Source: JTS-RE37 sp041743975 (GTDB lineage Bacteria; Bacteroidota; Bacteroidia; Flavobacteriales; Flavobacteriaceae). From it: a DNA stretch of 64,000 bases. The stretch is from assembly GCA_041743975.1 (NCBI GenBank), contig JBGTLT010000074.1:47294-111293 (forward strand), written 5' to 3'. The notes under the pieces are model-generated. The model saw only the letters and a list, made by a program, of their open reading frames with translations. It was not told the origin of the DNA and searched no databases. The translations under genes and the position numbers were made by a program. This document shows, piece after piece, positions 35,741-45,061 of this stretch (position 1 is the first letter of the stretch; the number at the start of each line of letters is the position of its first letter).

Positions 35741-37432
35741 TTATTTCCGATAAAAATTAGCGGTCATTTCGGTAGTATTCCCAACATTATCCATAGCGAC
35801 CACCTTGAGCAGACATTGCTTTTTGTCCAGGATACTATCGTCAAAATTATAGGTGAGGGTGTTGGTCTTGGGCTCATACTCCAAAAGAATCCAATCCCCG
35901 TTCAGGGTTGCCGAATAGGTATCGATACCACTGAGATCATCCGACAGGTGAAGGCTGAGGTAGTGGTAATTGTTAAGCCATTGTTTTTCCTTGAAATTTT
36001 TGGCCCATATTTTGGGGGCAATAGAGTCCCTGACCAAGGTATAGGTTCCCAGTGAACGGGTACGGGTGGTAAAGGTATCCCCTCTCTTGAAAGTACTGGC
36101 ATGGCTGGGCCGCAACCGCTCATCCAGTCGGGCTATAAAAAGTTGGTTTCTTTGATCCGGTGGTATCCGGGATGCGTCGAATGTGATGGTAAAATTCCGT
36201 TGGACGGCCACTGTATTATTGTGGACTGTAACCGTATCGGTCCCTTTTTTCAGGTCGATATAAAAATCCTCGTAAAAGGTATTCGCCGGAAAATAGATCC
36301 TGGCACCACCCAGGTCATAATTATTGGGCTTTTTGGCGATGACATAATCCCCCGTCTTCTCCACCTGCTTCTGGTTGACAAGGCTTTCCCGTTTCCCTTC
36401 AACCGGGATTTTAAGGTCGACCATGTTTCCCGCCAGATCCTTTATTTCTATTTGCACCACATAACTAAGGCCTTCCCGGACCACCACCTTCCCGTCATTC
36501 AGAAGGGAGTTGTAAATGCTCAGGTTGTTGCCCGGACCGCGGAAGCACTTCATGATCCTTTGTCTGAACCTTCCCAAATGTTCATAATCGATCAGCGCGT
36601 TGATGTCCCGGGTTTCGGTAAAAGAAAATGTATCAAAATCAAATTCCGAATACACAGTACCATTCACCGTCTGGGTAACGGAGTAGACCCCATTTTGATT
36701 GGCTGCCAGATCCTGCCGGTCATAGGTGTTAATCCCAAAACCTATTGTGCCGGCTGCATAAACGGTGTCGGCAAGGAAACTTCCGTCGCTTTGTTTGTCG
36801 AATCTGATCTCTAACTTTTCATTGCTCCTGTTCACCTGTGCGTCCTCAGAAAGTGGGTAGGCATACAATTCCGTAAGCACCGGATTAGTGGCATCCCGCA
36901 CTTCCATTCCATACAGTAAGGGATTGATGGGTTTCTCAGAAATGCTATTCCGCACTTCAAAATGAAGGTGAGGGCCTGATGATCCGCCTGTATTCCCGGT
37001 ATATCCTACAAGACCACCTTTGAGCACCTTTATTTCTCCAAATTCCGGAAAGAGCTCAATTTCATAGGTTCGCTTTTCATATTGTTTCTTCTTGATGTAG
37101 GCATCAATTTCGGGGGAGAACTTCTGTAAATGTGCGTATACTGATGTTAATCCATTAGGATGGGCTACATAGAGCACTTTCCCGTATCCCCACACTGAAA
37201 TCTTTATCCGGGTTACCGTCCCCTCTTCAATCCCGTAAACCGGTAACCCCTGCCGTTGCTGCGTTTTAATATCCAGGCCGGAATGGAAGTGGTTAGACCG
37301 GAGTTCCCCAAAAGTACCTGCCAAAACCAAAGGGATATCAAGCGGTGACCTAAAATTATCCCCGGGAGAAATCGCCTGCCCATGAAGCCCCGGGATCATA
37401 AGCAGCAGGAAACCGATAAGATGTATTCTCAT
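35741..37432 (-). CDS. secreted M23 metallopeptidase with long C-terminal region
   Basis: The 563-residue protein has a signal peptide and an M23 domain at about 25-185. Zinc-site residues are H50 and D54 (HFHSGLD), H101 (YAHLQ) and H155/H157 (PHLHFEV). About 370 further residues, rich in beta strands, probably form Ig-like or substrate-binding domains (the HLSDDLSGIDTYSATLNGDW segment near 495-515 is typical of this group). It should cleave peptidoglycan cross-links in the periplasm. Unlike the protein at 31-711 it carries both a signal peptide and all metal ligands. The gene seems to be monocistronic. Confidence 0.92.
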   Translation of the reverse strand: MRIHLIGFLLLMIPGLHGQAISPGDNFRSPLDIPLVLAGTFGELRSNHFHSGLDIKTQQRQGLPVYGIEEGTVTRIKISVWGYGKVLYVAHPNGLTSVYAHLQKFSPEIDAYIKKKQYEKRTYEIELFPEFGEIKVLKGGLVGYTGNTGGSSGPHLHFEVRNSISEKPINPLLYGMEVRDATNPVLTELYAYPLSEDAQVNRSNEKLEIRFDKQSDGSFLADTVYAAGTIGFGINTYDRQDLAANQNGVYSVTQTVNGTVYSEFDFDTFSFTETRDINALIDYEHLGRFRQRIMKCFRGPGNNLSIYNSLLNDGKVVVREGLSYVVQIEIKDLAGNMVDLKIPVEGKRESLVNQKQVEKTGDYVIAKKPNNYDLGGARIYFPANTFYEDFYIDLKKGTDTVTVHNNTVAVQRNFTITFDASRIPPDQRNQLFIARLDERLRPSHASTFKRGDTFTTRTRSLGTYTLVRDSIAPKIWAKNFKEKQWLNNYHYLSLHLSDDLSGIDTYSATLNGDWILLEYEPKTNTLTYNFDDSILDKKQCLLKVVAMDNVGNTTEMTANFYRK

Positions 37433-37615
37433 AATAAAAAAGTTGCTGCGAAATTAGTCAATACCATTTAAACCCTGAACAACAGATATTATAAAATTTG
37501 TTTCGGCCTGGACCAACTACCGCCCCGGCATTTTACACTTCCCGACAACGGATATTTCCGGTTACAGCTTTTAAAGCACCGGAAAGTATCGCCTTAAGAA
37601 TAAATGACAAAACTA

Positions 37616-37646
37616 TTGCGAAGTCGTTGGAGGTGTCTTAACTTTG
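37616..37646 (+). promoter_or_regulatory. Bacteroidota-type promoter of the coiled-coil/zapA operon
   Basis: TTG at 37616-37618, a 20-base spacer and TAACTTTG at 37639-37646, matching TTG-N(19-21)-TAnnTTTG. The ATG at 37671 follows after a leader of about 20 bases. Confidence 0.65.
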
Positions 37647-37670
37647 TTCAAAACGCATTGACATTTGCAT

Positions 37671-37961
37671 ATGAGCGAATTGGTTGAAATCGTTGATTCC
37701 CTGGAAAATAAAATTAGCAAATTGCTGCATAAGTTAGAACTGCTCAATCAGGCTAATCAAAAACTGGAAGAGGATCTGGTGAGTATTAAAGTTGATTACG
37801 ATGCAACCCAAAATTCCGTATCGGAATGGGAGGAAAAATACAATTCCCTGAAGCTTGCAAATACAATGCTGGGCAGTGAAACGAATAAAACGGAAGCAAA
37901 GCTCAAAATAAATACCTTGATAAGGGAGTTGGATTATTGTATAACCCAACTAGCTGAATAA
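37671..37961 (+). CDS. coiled-coil protein preceding zapA
   Basis: The 96-residue protein is almost entirely predicted coiled coil (heptad-like LEHKIS/KLLHKLELLNQ stretches at 8-70) and ends in TNKTEAKLKINTLIRELDYC, a conserved C-terminal helix. Similar proteins stand before zapA in other flavobacteria. By position and shape it may act with ZapA on the division ring, like the coiled-coil ZapB of enterobacteria, but that is inference. ATG 37671 is used instead of an in-frame TTG at 37665. It is 14 bases upstream of zapA. Confidence 0.75.
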   Translation: MSELVEIVDSLENKISKLLHKLELLNQANQKLEEDLVSIKVDYDATQNSVSEWEEKYNSLKLANTMLGSETNKTEAKLKINTLIRELDYCITQLAE

Positions 37962-37975
37962 GGCGATACGGTTCT

Positions 37976-38272
37976 ATGGGGGAAAAGCTAAAAATAAAGC
38001 TTTCAATAGCAGATAGGGTATATCCCTTAACAATTGACCCCGGTCAGGAAGAAGGTTTGCGCAAAGCCGCCAAAAACATTGAACAGCTAGCTAAAAAATT
38101 TGAGCAGAATTATGCGGTCAGGGATAAACAGGATGTTTTGGCCATGTGCGCCCTGCAATTTGCCTCCAAGATAGAACAACGAGGCATTGATAATATGGAA
38201 GATACCAAAGAGATTACCGAGCGCCTGAAAGCGTTGGACCATTTGGTGAATTCCAAACTGAGTATAAAATAA
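37976..38272 (+). CDS. zapA: cell division protein ZapA
   Basis: The 98-residue protein belongs to the ZapA family that cross-links FtsZ filaments at midcell. The globular head (KLKIKLSIADRVYPLTI) and the following LRKAAKNIEQLAKKFEQ and DVLAMCALQFASKIEQ segments match the family, ahead of the C-terminal helix used for tetramer formation. It is the second gene of a two-gene operon with a coiled-coil partner. Directly downstream lies a 6S RNA candidate, the same neighbour as in E. coli, where ssrS follows zapA. Confidence 0.92.
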   Translation: MGEKLKIKLSIADRVYPLTIDPGQEEGLRKAAKNIEQLAKKFEQNYAVRDKQDVLAMCALQFASKIEQRGIDNMEDTKEITERLKALDHLVNSKLSIK

Positions 38273-38299
38273 GTTCTTTTGAAATAGGATTAAATTTAC

Positions 38300-38468
38300 T
38301 GCCCACATTGGTAATTTATTTTTGACGAACTCAACACTAATTTGTTTGAAAAGGGTGAGTTTAGATTGTAAAAGCAGGCCTTCTTGTAAAGGATCCTTGA
38401 GCAATCTGGTAGCCCTAAACTTGTTTATCGGAGTTTGTACAGAACTTCCCCAATGTGGGTTTTTTTTT
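38300..38468 (+). ncRNA. ssrS: 6S RNA candidate (RNA polymerase regulator)
   Basis: The segment between zapA and rny folds like 6S RNA. CCCACATTGG (38302-38311) pairs perfectly with CCAATGTGGG (38450-38459), followed by a run of nine T. Inside, CGAACTC (38326-38332) pairs with GAGTTTG (38431-38437). Then comes a large open bubble (38333-38352 and 38416-38430), a GGG/CCC extension (38353-38355 with 38413-38415) and an apical helix AGATTG/CAATCT (38363-38368 with 38402-38407). A closing stem, central bubble and terminal hairpin are the 6S hallmark, which mimics an open promoter and holds RNA polymerase in stationary phase. The length of about 168 bases fits. No strict TAnnTTTG promoter was found; TAAATTTA at 38291-38298 is the nearest. 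Bases 38469-38597, up to rny, show nothing certain. Confidence 0.75.
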
Positions 38469-38597
38469 AAGCTCAGCCCAGGTTTTGCCTTAATGTGCGC
38501 AGTGGCTGCAGCAACCCTTAGATCCCTGTAATCTACGGAAACAGGATCTCAATAGCTGCTTTGGGTCACCCGAAGCTATATTAATTTATTAACAGAT

Positions 38598-40169
38598 ATG
38601 GACATAATAACAACCTCGATCTTTACTGCCCTTGCGGGTATTGTAATAGGATTTGTAATTGCAAAATTTTTAGAAAAAGGAAAGGCTTCCAAAACCATAG
38701 CCAACGCCAAAAAAGAAGCTGCAGCCATCATCAAGGATGCCAACTCGGAAGGCGAGAGTGTAAAAAAGGATAAAATATATCAGGCTAAGGAGAAATTCCT
38801 GGAGCTCAAAGCGGAGCACGAAAAAGTCATCATTAACAAGGATAAAAAAATCGCTGAATCGGAGAAACGTGCCCGGGACAAGGAATCCCAGATCAGCAGT
38901 GAATTGGCCAAAACGAAACAGTTGAATGACCAGCTTGAAAGCAAGGCCAGGGAGATGGACCACAAGCAGGAGTTTATAGAAAAAAAGCAAATGGAACTTG
39001 AAAAACTCCACAAAAGCCAGGTGCAGCAATTGGAGGTCATATCCGGTTTGTCAGCTGAGGAAGCTAAAAGCCAGTTGCTCGAATCTCTCAAGGAAAATGC
39101 CCGTACCGATGCCCTTGCATATATGCAGACAACCCTTGAGGAAGCCAAGCTTACAGCCCAACAGGAAGCAAAGAAAATCATTATCAATACTATTCAACGG
39201 ATAGGAACGGAGGAGGCAGTGGAAAACTGTGTCTCTGTATTCAACCTGGAATCCGATGATGTTAAAGGCCGTATTATCGGTAGGGAAGGGCGCAATATCA
39301 GGGCCCTGGAATCAGCAACGGGGGTTGAGATCATCGTGGATGACACCCCGGAAGCCATTATTCTCTCCTGCTTTGATTCCGTACGCAGGGAAGTGGCGCG
39401 ACTATCATTGCACAAATTGGTAACAGACGGCAGGATACATCCGGCCAGGATCGAGGAAATTGTTAAGAAGACCGAGAAGCAAATAGAACAGGAGATTGTA
39501 GAGGTAGGGAAACGCACGGTGATAGACCTTGGAATACATGGATTGCACCCGGAATTGATTCGCGCTGTTGGCCGTATGAAATACCGTTCTTCTTACGGGC
39601 AAAACCTTTTGCAGCATTCACGAGAGGTTGCCAAGCTCTGTGGAGTAATGGCTGCGGAATTAGGATTGAACACCAAATTGGCCAAAAGGGCCGGGTTGCT
39701 GCACGATATCGGGAAAGTTCCAAATACGGAAGCGGACGTAGAAACACCCCATGCTATCCTTGGGATGCAATGGGCAGAAAAATACGGTGAAAAGCCGGAA
39801 GTGTGCAATGCCATAGGCGCCCACCATGATGAGATCGAAATGAAAACGCTCATTTCACCCATCGTTCAGGTGTGTGATGCGATAAGCGGCGCCAGGCCCG
39901 GCGCCAGGAGGCAGGTATTGGATTCCTATATCCAACGGTTAAAGGATCTTGAGGATATCGCATTTGGCTTTGGGGGCGTTCAAAAAGCTTATGCCATACA
40001 GGCCGGTCGGGAACTTCGCGTGATTGTTGAAAGCGATAGGGTGAGTGATGACAGGGCAGCCCAACTCTCTTTTGAAATTTCCCAGAAGATCCAAACCGAT
40101 ATGACATACCCCGGGCAGGTAAAAGTGACCGTGATCCGGGAAACCAGGGCGGTCAATGTTGCCAAATAA
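38598..40169 (+). CDS. rny: ribonuclease Y
   Basis: RNase Y is a membrane-anchored endoribonuclease that starts mRNA decay. The 523-residue protein has an N-terminal membrane segment (about 5-25), a long charged coiled coil (about 30-190), a KH domain (GRIIGREGRNIRALE near 226-240) and an HD domain (GLLHDIGKVP near 365, and GAHHDEIE). Length and domain order match the family exactly. Bacteroidota often use RNase Y as the main mRNA-decay enzyme. The gene has a terminator 31 bases after its stop codon and follows the 6S RNA candidate. Whether it has its own promoter is unclear. Confidence 0.97.
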   Translation: MDIITTSIFTALAGIVIGFVIAKFLEKGKASKTIANAKKEAAAIIKDANSEGESVKKDKIYQAKEKFLELKAEHEKVIINKDKKIAESEKRARDKESQISSELAKTKQLNDQLESKAREMDHKQEFIEKKQMELEKLHKSQVQQLEVISGLSAEEAKSQLLESLKENARTDALAYMQTTLEEAKLTAQQEAKKIIINTIQRIGTEEAVENCVSVFNLESDDVKGRIIGREGRNIRALESATGVEIIVDDTPEAIILSCFDSVRREVARLSLHKLVTDGRIHPARIEEIVKKTEKQIEQEIVEVGKRTVIDLGIHGLHPELIRAVGRMKYRSSYGQNLLQHSREVAKLCGVMAAELGLNTKLAKRAGLLHDIGKVPNTEADVETPHAILGMQWAEKYGEKPEVCNAIGAHHDEIEMKTLISPIVQVCDAISGARPGARRQVLDSYIQRLKDLEDIAFGFGGVQKAYAIQAGRELRVIVESDRVSDDRAAQLSFEISQKIQTDMTYPGQVKVTVIRETRAVNVAK

Positions 40170-40199
40170 ACAGGTTTAAGGACATTCCTATATCTCCGG

Positions 40200-40226
40200 A
40201 GAGCTGCCGGGCAGCTCTTTTTTTTT
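40200..40226 (+). terminator. intrinsic terminator of rny
   Basis: AGAGCTG (40200-40206) pairs with CAGCTCT (40212-40218) around a CCGGG loop, followed by T residues to 40226. Confidence 0.9.
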
Positions 40227-40277
40227 GGACCTGTGATTCCTGAAAGTACCTAATATTAAATAGCTTATTGGAGTCCA

Positions 40278-40310
40278 TTGCAGATTTAGCGATAATTCAA
40301 CGTATCTTTG
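40278..40310 (+). promoter_or_regulatory. Bacteroidota-type promoter of the DEAD-box helicase gene
   Basis: TTG at 40278-40280, a 22-base spacer and TATCTTTG at 40303-40310. The leader to ATG 40366 would be about 50 bases, room for cold-shock type control as in other RNA helicase genes, though no structure is evident. Confidence 0.6.
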
Positions 40311-40365
40311 CCGCTTCTTATAAAAATGGCACTTTGCATAAATTGTCATTTGTTAAACAATTTAT

Positions 40366-41595
40366 ATGTCATTTAAAGCATTGGGCCTCTCCGAGGCTCT
40401 GGTGAAAGCCGTCAATAAAAAAGGCTACCATACACCTACCCCAATTCAACAGAAAGCCATTCCCCTTATATTAGAAAGAAAGGACGTACTTGGTTCAGCT
40501 CAGACAGGAACCGGCAAAACGGCCGGATTTACCCTTCCCATGCTGCAGATCCTTTCCCAGGGCCAGCGGTTAAGGCAAAGGCCCGTACGGGCCTTGATCT
40601 TAATCCCCACCCGGGAACTGGCTGCACAGGTATACGAGAGCGTAAAGGAGTATGGGTCCTTCCTGGATATCAGGTCTACCGTAATCTTCGGGGGTGTAAA
40701 TGCGAAGCCACAGATCGCAACCCTTCGCAATGGGATCGATATCCTGGTAGCCACCCCGGGGAGGCTCCTCGACCTGCATAATCAAAAGGTATTTTCCCTG
40801 AGCAGTGTGGAAATTTTGGTTCTGGACGAAGCGGACCGCATGTTGGATATGGGTTTTCTGCGGGATATTAAAAAAATTCTCGCACTCATGCCTGCAAAAA
40901 GGCAAAACCTCCTTTTTTCAGCCACCTTCTCACGTGAGATAAAGGAATTGGCTAATGGGTTTCTGCACCATCCGGTTTTGGTAGAAGCCAGCCCGGAAGT
41001 TACCACTGCAGAGAAAGTATTGCAAAAAGTGTACCGGGTAGATAAGACCAGTAAGTCCGACCTTTTGATCAAGTTGATCTCTGAAGGCGACTGGCGACAA
41101 GTTTTGATCTTTACAAGGACCAAACACGGCGCCAACCGTTTAAGTGAAAAACTCAACAAGAATGATATTTCTTCCGCTCCTATCCATGGCAATAAAAGTC
41201 AGGGAGCACGGACCAAGGCCCTGGGCGGGTTTAAAAAAGGTTCCGTAAGGGTATTGGTTGCCACTGATATTGCTGCAAGGGGATTGGATATACCCCTATT
41301 GCCTCATGTGATCAATTATGAACTTCCCAACGTACCGGAAGATTATGTCCACAGGATCGGTAGGACAGGCAGGGCAGGGGCAAGCGGTGAGGCCATTTCC
41401 CTGGTGAGTCCGGACGAAAATGAATATGTATACGGAATAGAAAAGTTGCTGGGGGAGAAATTGCCATCCGAAATTCTGGCTGGTTTTGAGCCCGGTCCGA
41501 TCGTTGAAAATATCACTGTTCAACGCAGCGGAAATCCAGGCAAAGCAAACTCCCGATCCGGCCGAAACAATCAAAGGAGAGGAAAGCGATGGTAG
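40366..41595 (+). CDS. DEAD-box ATP-dependent RNA helicase, RhlE type
   Basis: The 409-residue helicase remodels structured RNA. The Q motif (GYHTPTPIQQKAIP), Walker A AQTGTGKT, PTRELA, TPGRLLD, DEAD (VLDEADRMLDMGF), SAT, and HRIGRTGRAG are all intact. The C-terminus is a short basic tail (NPGKANSRSGRNNQRRGKRW) typical of RhlE-like proteins, which probably aids RNA binding. RhlE relatives work in ribosome assembly and cold adaptation. The gene has its own promoter and converges with the DUF349 gene. Confidence 0.95.
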   Translation: MSFKALGLSEALVKAVNKKGYHTPTPIQQKAIPLILERKDVLGSAQTGTGKTAGFTLPMLQILSQGQRLRQRPVRALILIPTRELAAQVYESVKEYGSFLDIRSTVIFGGVNAKPQIATLRNGIDILVATPGRLLDLHNQKVFSLSSVEILVLDEADRMLDMGFLRDIKKILALMPAKRQNLLFSATFSREIKELANGFLHHPVLVEASPEVTTAEKVLQKVYRVDKTSKSDLLIKLISEGDWRQVLIFTRTKHGANRLSEKLNKNDISSAPIHGNKSQGARTKALGGFKKGSVRVLVATDIAARGLDIPLLPHVINYELPNVPEDYVHRIGRTGRAGASGEAISLVSPDENEYVYGIEKLLGEKLPSEILAGFEPGPIVENITVQRSGNPGKANSRSGRNNQRRGKRW

Positions 41596-41660
41596 TTAGG
41601 TTCTAACTCTTAGATGCAATTATTTCTACGGTAAATTACAGGTAACAGGGCCATTGCCCG

Positions 41661-44078
41661 TTATTCTTCCTCCTGCCCGGGATCTGTATCCTCATTCCCT
41701 TCTTCTGCAGCCTTGCTCAGGTTGTTTTCGAGGATATTCAATTTTTTGAGTTTGGCCTTCCAGGTTGCCAGGGTTTCTTTTTGGCGGTCTATGTTCTGCA
41801 CTACTTCTTTCACCAGTGGGCTATCCTCCGATGCATTTGAAAAGAACTGCAGGTTATTCTCCAATTGGCGAATTTCACTCTTGCTTTCATCTATCTTTCT
41901 CCTGATAAATGTCCGCTCGTCGGTTATGGCGTGCTCATTGTCTGTATTGGCCAGCTGTTGTATCTTATTCCCGTATTTCAGCAGTTCTGATTCCTGCCTG
42001 CCAACGTCGAGTTTCCTGAACAAGGCATCCAGTATTTTATTGAACCTGGCGTTGATGTTCTTTTTATTGAATGGAACCCTGCCATGAGACCTCCATTCTT
42101 CGATCAGGGATTTGATGTTCGCCAGGTCTTTCTTCTTGTCACCGCTCAATTGGATGGACTTCAGTTTGTCAAGGCAGGCATTTTTCTTTTCAAAATTTTC
42201 ATGCTCCGCATTGCTGGCCTTATTTTTAGTAGCATGGAACCTGTTGAAATAGTGATTGCAGGCATTCTTGAAATCATTCCAGATTTTATCTGAATATTTT
42301 CGGGGGACATGGCCAATATTTTTCCATTCCCCCTGTATCCGCTTCATTTCAGCGGTCGTAGATTCCCATTCCTCGCTATCCTGAAGGGAGATGGCATACT
42401 TCAATAATTCCCGTTTCTTTTCCAGGTTATCCTGTTGCGCATGCTTCAGGTTTTTATAATACGCATTTTTATTCCTGTTGAAATCCCGAACAGCCTCCTT
42501 AAAAGAGGCCCAGGTTTTTTCATTAGCTTGCTGGGGAACCTTCCCCGCTTTGAAAAAACGTTCCCGTAACGCCTCTATATCCTTTATCTGTTTCTGTAAG
42601 GCTTTATGACTGGAGGCAACATGGCTGCTTATTTCCCGTATGCCGGCGATAATTTCATTTTTGTTGGCAAGGTTTACTTCATATGCCTTGTCAAGATCCT
42701 TGTAATAATCCTGTCTTCTTTGGTGCAATGCCTTGGTAGGAATGCTGAACTTTTCCCAGATTTCATCCCGGTGTTCCTTTCCTACCGGGCCAATATCCTC
42801 TTTCCACAATTTATGGAGCGACTGCAATTCCCGGAAAGCCTTATTGAGATCGGGTTCCTCCACTAAAGCTTCAGCCCGCTCGATGAGTTTTAATTTCTCA
42901 TCAAGGTTATGCTTAAAATCCAGGTCACGGAGCTCCCTGTTAAGGTGTAAAAAGTCGTAAAAGATCTCTATGTGGTGTTCATAGGTGCGCCATACATCAT
43001 TATAGCTGTTTCTGGGAATGGGGCCCGCATGGCGCCAGCGTTCCTGGATATCCTTAAAATTCCTGTAAGTTGTATTGATATCTTCCTCCACATTGACAAG
43101 ACCCTTTAATTCTTCGATAATTTCCAGTCGCAGTGCCAGGTTCGCCTTTAAATCATGGTCCAGGTTCTTATAGTAGACGTTCCGCTTTTCGCGATAATCC
43201 GAGTATACCTCATTAAATTGCCTTTTGGTAACGGAATTATATTTAAAATCAATCTCATTCCCCCCTTTATCTATGAATTCTTCTTTTTTGTGTTCTATAA
43301 ACTCCTGGAACTTCTGATCAAATTCATATTTTATACTGTCTACATGTTTTTTGATGGCCTGGACTTTCTCGTTTCGAACCAATCGCTGCAGTTCCCCCAC
43401 AAGGTTTTCCATAGGCATGGAATGATAATCCAAAAAGGAAATATGGTGTCGGTGTTGATTGTCAGCATCCTCCGCATCTTCCGCATTGGATTCCTCAATT
43501 TCCTCCATGCCGTCTTCGGTATGTTTCCCTTTCTTCCTATGAGGGGCTTTTTCGGGTTCGGGGGAGGATTCTAACTCCTTATCGGTCTCTTTATCTGATG
43601 TAACTTTTGGGGTATCGGGTGTATCCTCCTTACTATCGGCGGACTGTTCCGTTTTTTCCAGGAGTCCTTCCTCCGGTGTTGAGGCAGTATCCGTCACATC
43701 AGTTCGTTTCCCTTTGGAATTTTCTGCAGGAGTTTTCTGAAGCCCTTCAGGTTCTGCAGGGGCTTCAATAGTATGTTCGGAGGTTGCTTTTGCCGTATCC
43801 TCTTTTTCGGTATCTGCAGGATCCGATTGCGCTACAGCTGCCTTTGAATCGTCGGCCGGTGTCTTGTCCCTGCTTTCTGAATCAGGCAACATAACTGCCA
43901 CAGATGGGTCTTCTGATCCATCCTCATCTGAAGCAGAAGCAGGTGAAGGTTTTGCATCGTTATTTCCTGAAACTGTTTCAGGTTTGTTTATTTTCTTTGA
44001 ATCCCCTAAGCGCATGGATTCGATACTTTCCGCTTCCTCTACATCATGATGTAGCTTGTGTTCTTTCTCTTCCAACAT
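41661..44078 (-). CDS. DUF349 repeat protein with long acidic N-terminal region
   Basis: The 805-residue protein has a disordered, acidic and Pro/Ser/Glu/Asp-rich stretch at about 20-205, then about five DUF349 helical repeats. The repeat motif W-x-x-x-G-x-(V/I)-P or a variant is seen as ERWRHAGPIP, KLWKEDIGPV, ERFFKAGKVP, GEWKNIGHVP and EEWRSHGRVP. A final coiled coil (about 700-780) follows. DUF349 proteins are cytoplasmic and of unknown role. ATG 44078 (MLEEKEHKLHHD) is used; the frame extends upstream to 44147 but that part has no good start. It is the last gene of the minus-strand run that begins with the OstA-like gene, separated from aroE by about 230 bases. Confidence 0.85.
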   Translation of the reverse strand: MLEEKEHKLHHDVEEAESIESMRLGDSKKINKPETVSGNNDAKPSPASASDEDGSEDPSVAVMLPDSESRDKTPADDSKAAVAQSDPADTEKEDTAKATSEHTIEAPAEPEGLQKTPAENSKGKRTDVTDTASTPEEGLLEKTEQSADSKEDTPDTPKVTSDKETDKELESSPEPEKAPHRKKGKHTEDGMEEIEESNAEDAEDADNQHRHHISFLDYHSMPMENLVGELQRLVRNEKVQAIKKHVDSIKYEFDQKFQEFIEHKKEEFIDKGGNEIDFKYNSVTKRQFNEVYSDYREKRNVYYKNLDHDLKANLALRLEIIEELKGLVNVEEDINTTYRNFKDIQERWRHAGPIPRNSYNDVWRTYEHHIEIFYDFLHLNRELRDLDFKHNLDEKLKLIERAEALVEEPDLNKAFRELQSLHKLWKEDIGPVGKEHRDEIWEKFSIPTKALHQRRQDYYKDLDKAYEVNLANKNEIIAGIREISSHVASSHKALQKQIKDIEALRERFFKAGKVPQQANEKTWASFKEAVRDFNRNKNAYYKNLKHAQQDNLEKKRELLKYAISLQDSEEWESTTAEMKRIQGEWKNIGHVPRKYSDKIWNDFKNACNHYFNRFHATKNKASNAEHENFEKKNACLDKLKSIQLSGDKKKDLANIKSLIEEWRSHGRVPFNKKNINARFNKILDALFRKLDVGRQESELLKYGNKIQQLANTDNEHAITDERTFIRRKIDESKSEIRQLENNLQFFSNASEDSPLVKEVVQNIDRQKETLATWKAKLKKLNILENNLSKAAEEGNEDTDPGQEEE

Positions 44079-44308
44079 TGCTCTAATTCTTTGTCCAAAT
44101 CCCCATTGAAATCTCCTGTAAGATACTAACAACAGGATAAACAGCAAAGGTATTACGGTATCTTTTTAAGAATCGACGAATCTGTTGGTCATATACAGAT
44201 TAATGGGTACGAGGGAAAACCATTGTTAGGATTCCATACCCATTCCTGTGGCGCTCAACGTCTGATTGAATGCAGCCGTAAGCAATGGGGGTATCGCGCT
44301 ATAAGAGG

Positions 44309-45061
44309 CTAGGAATTCCATATCTGCCATGCTTTTTCCGCCTGAAGTTGTAGCATGGTAAGCCCATTGCATATAGTGGCTCCCCTCATTTCCCCTTCGG
44401 CAAGAAAAGCTGTTTTAGGTGGGTTATAGATAAGATCAAAAAGAAGGTTTCCCGGGGTAATATGGTCATATGGAATGGCCGGCTTCTCATGGGTATTTGG
44501 AAAAGTTCCTACGGGAGAACAGTTTACCAACACTGGATATTCCTTCATAAGCTGTGCGTTGATTCCGCTATAAGGAAGTTGCCCCTCAACCGGGGTTCTC
44601 GATATATATTTGTAAGTAATCCCCAGCCTCCCGAAGACATAGGAAATAGCTTTGGATGAGCCGCCGGTTCCCAGGATAAGGGCTTTTTTATGGTTCTCCC
44701 TCAGAAGGGGAACAATGGCTTTTTCAAATCCATAAGCGTCGGTATTGTGACCCACGAGGCCAGTTGCGGTAAACTCAATGGTATTCACTGCTCCTATGGA
44801 AGCAGCCACCGGATGCAGGCTGTCCAGATAGGCAATCACGGCTTGTTTATAAGGGATGGTAACATTGAGGCCACAAAGGTCTTTATGTGATCTGATGAGC
44901 TCTGAAAAATCCCCTATCTCCTGAAGATCAAAGTTTTCGTAGCTATGGTTTTCTAAACCGAGACTTTTAAACTTCCCGGTAAAATATGCCCTTGAAAAGG
45001 AATATGAAATGTTCTTCCCCAGCAAACCAAACCTATACAGCCCCTTTTCTTTTTTTTCCAT
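44309..45061 (-). CDS. aroE: shikimate dehydrogenase
   Basis: AroE reduces 3-dehydroshikimate to shikimate with NADPH, the fourth step of aromatic amino acid synthesis. The 250-residue protein has the shikimate-binding NVTIPYK with catalytic K72, D108 (GHNTDAYGF), the nucleotide-binding glycines LGTGGSSKAI, and the C-terminal DLIYNPPKTAFL plus NGLTMLQLQAEKAW. It is slightly shorter than E. coli AroE (272). ATG 45061 is chosen; the gene then overlaps the end of the first DUF368 gene by 29 bases, evidence for coupled expression. Confidence 0.93.
   Translation of the reverse strand: MEKKEKGLYRFGLLGKNISYSFSRAYFTGKFKSLGLENHSYENFDLQEIGDFSELIRSHKDLCGLNVTIPYKQAVIAYLDSLHPVAASIGAVNTIEFTATGLVGHNTDAYGFEKAIVPLLRENHKKALILGTGGSSKAISYVFGRLGITYKYISRTPVEGQLPYSGINAQLMKEYPVLVNCSPVGTFPNTHEKPAIPYDHITPGNLLFDLIYNPPKTAFLAEGEMRGATICNGLTMLQLQAEKAWQIWNS

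Noticed and set aside
38322..38531. 69-codon open frame across the zapA-rny gap
   Set aside because: It runs through the paired arms of the 6S RNA candidate and its terminator and resembles no protein.
41640..41663. Imperfect inverted repeat AACAGGGC/GCCCGTT between rhlE and the DUF349 gene
   Set aside because: Has a bulge, overlaps the DUF349 stop codon, and lacks a T run, so it is not called as a terminator.
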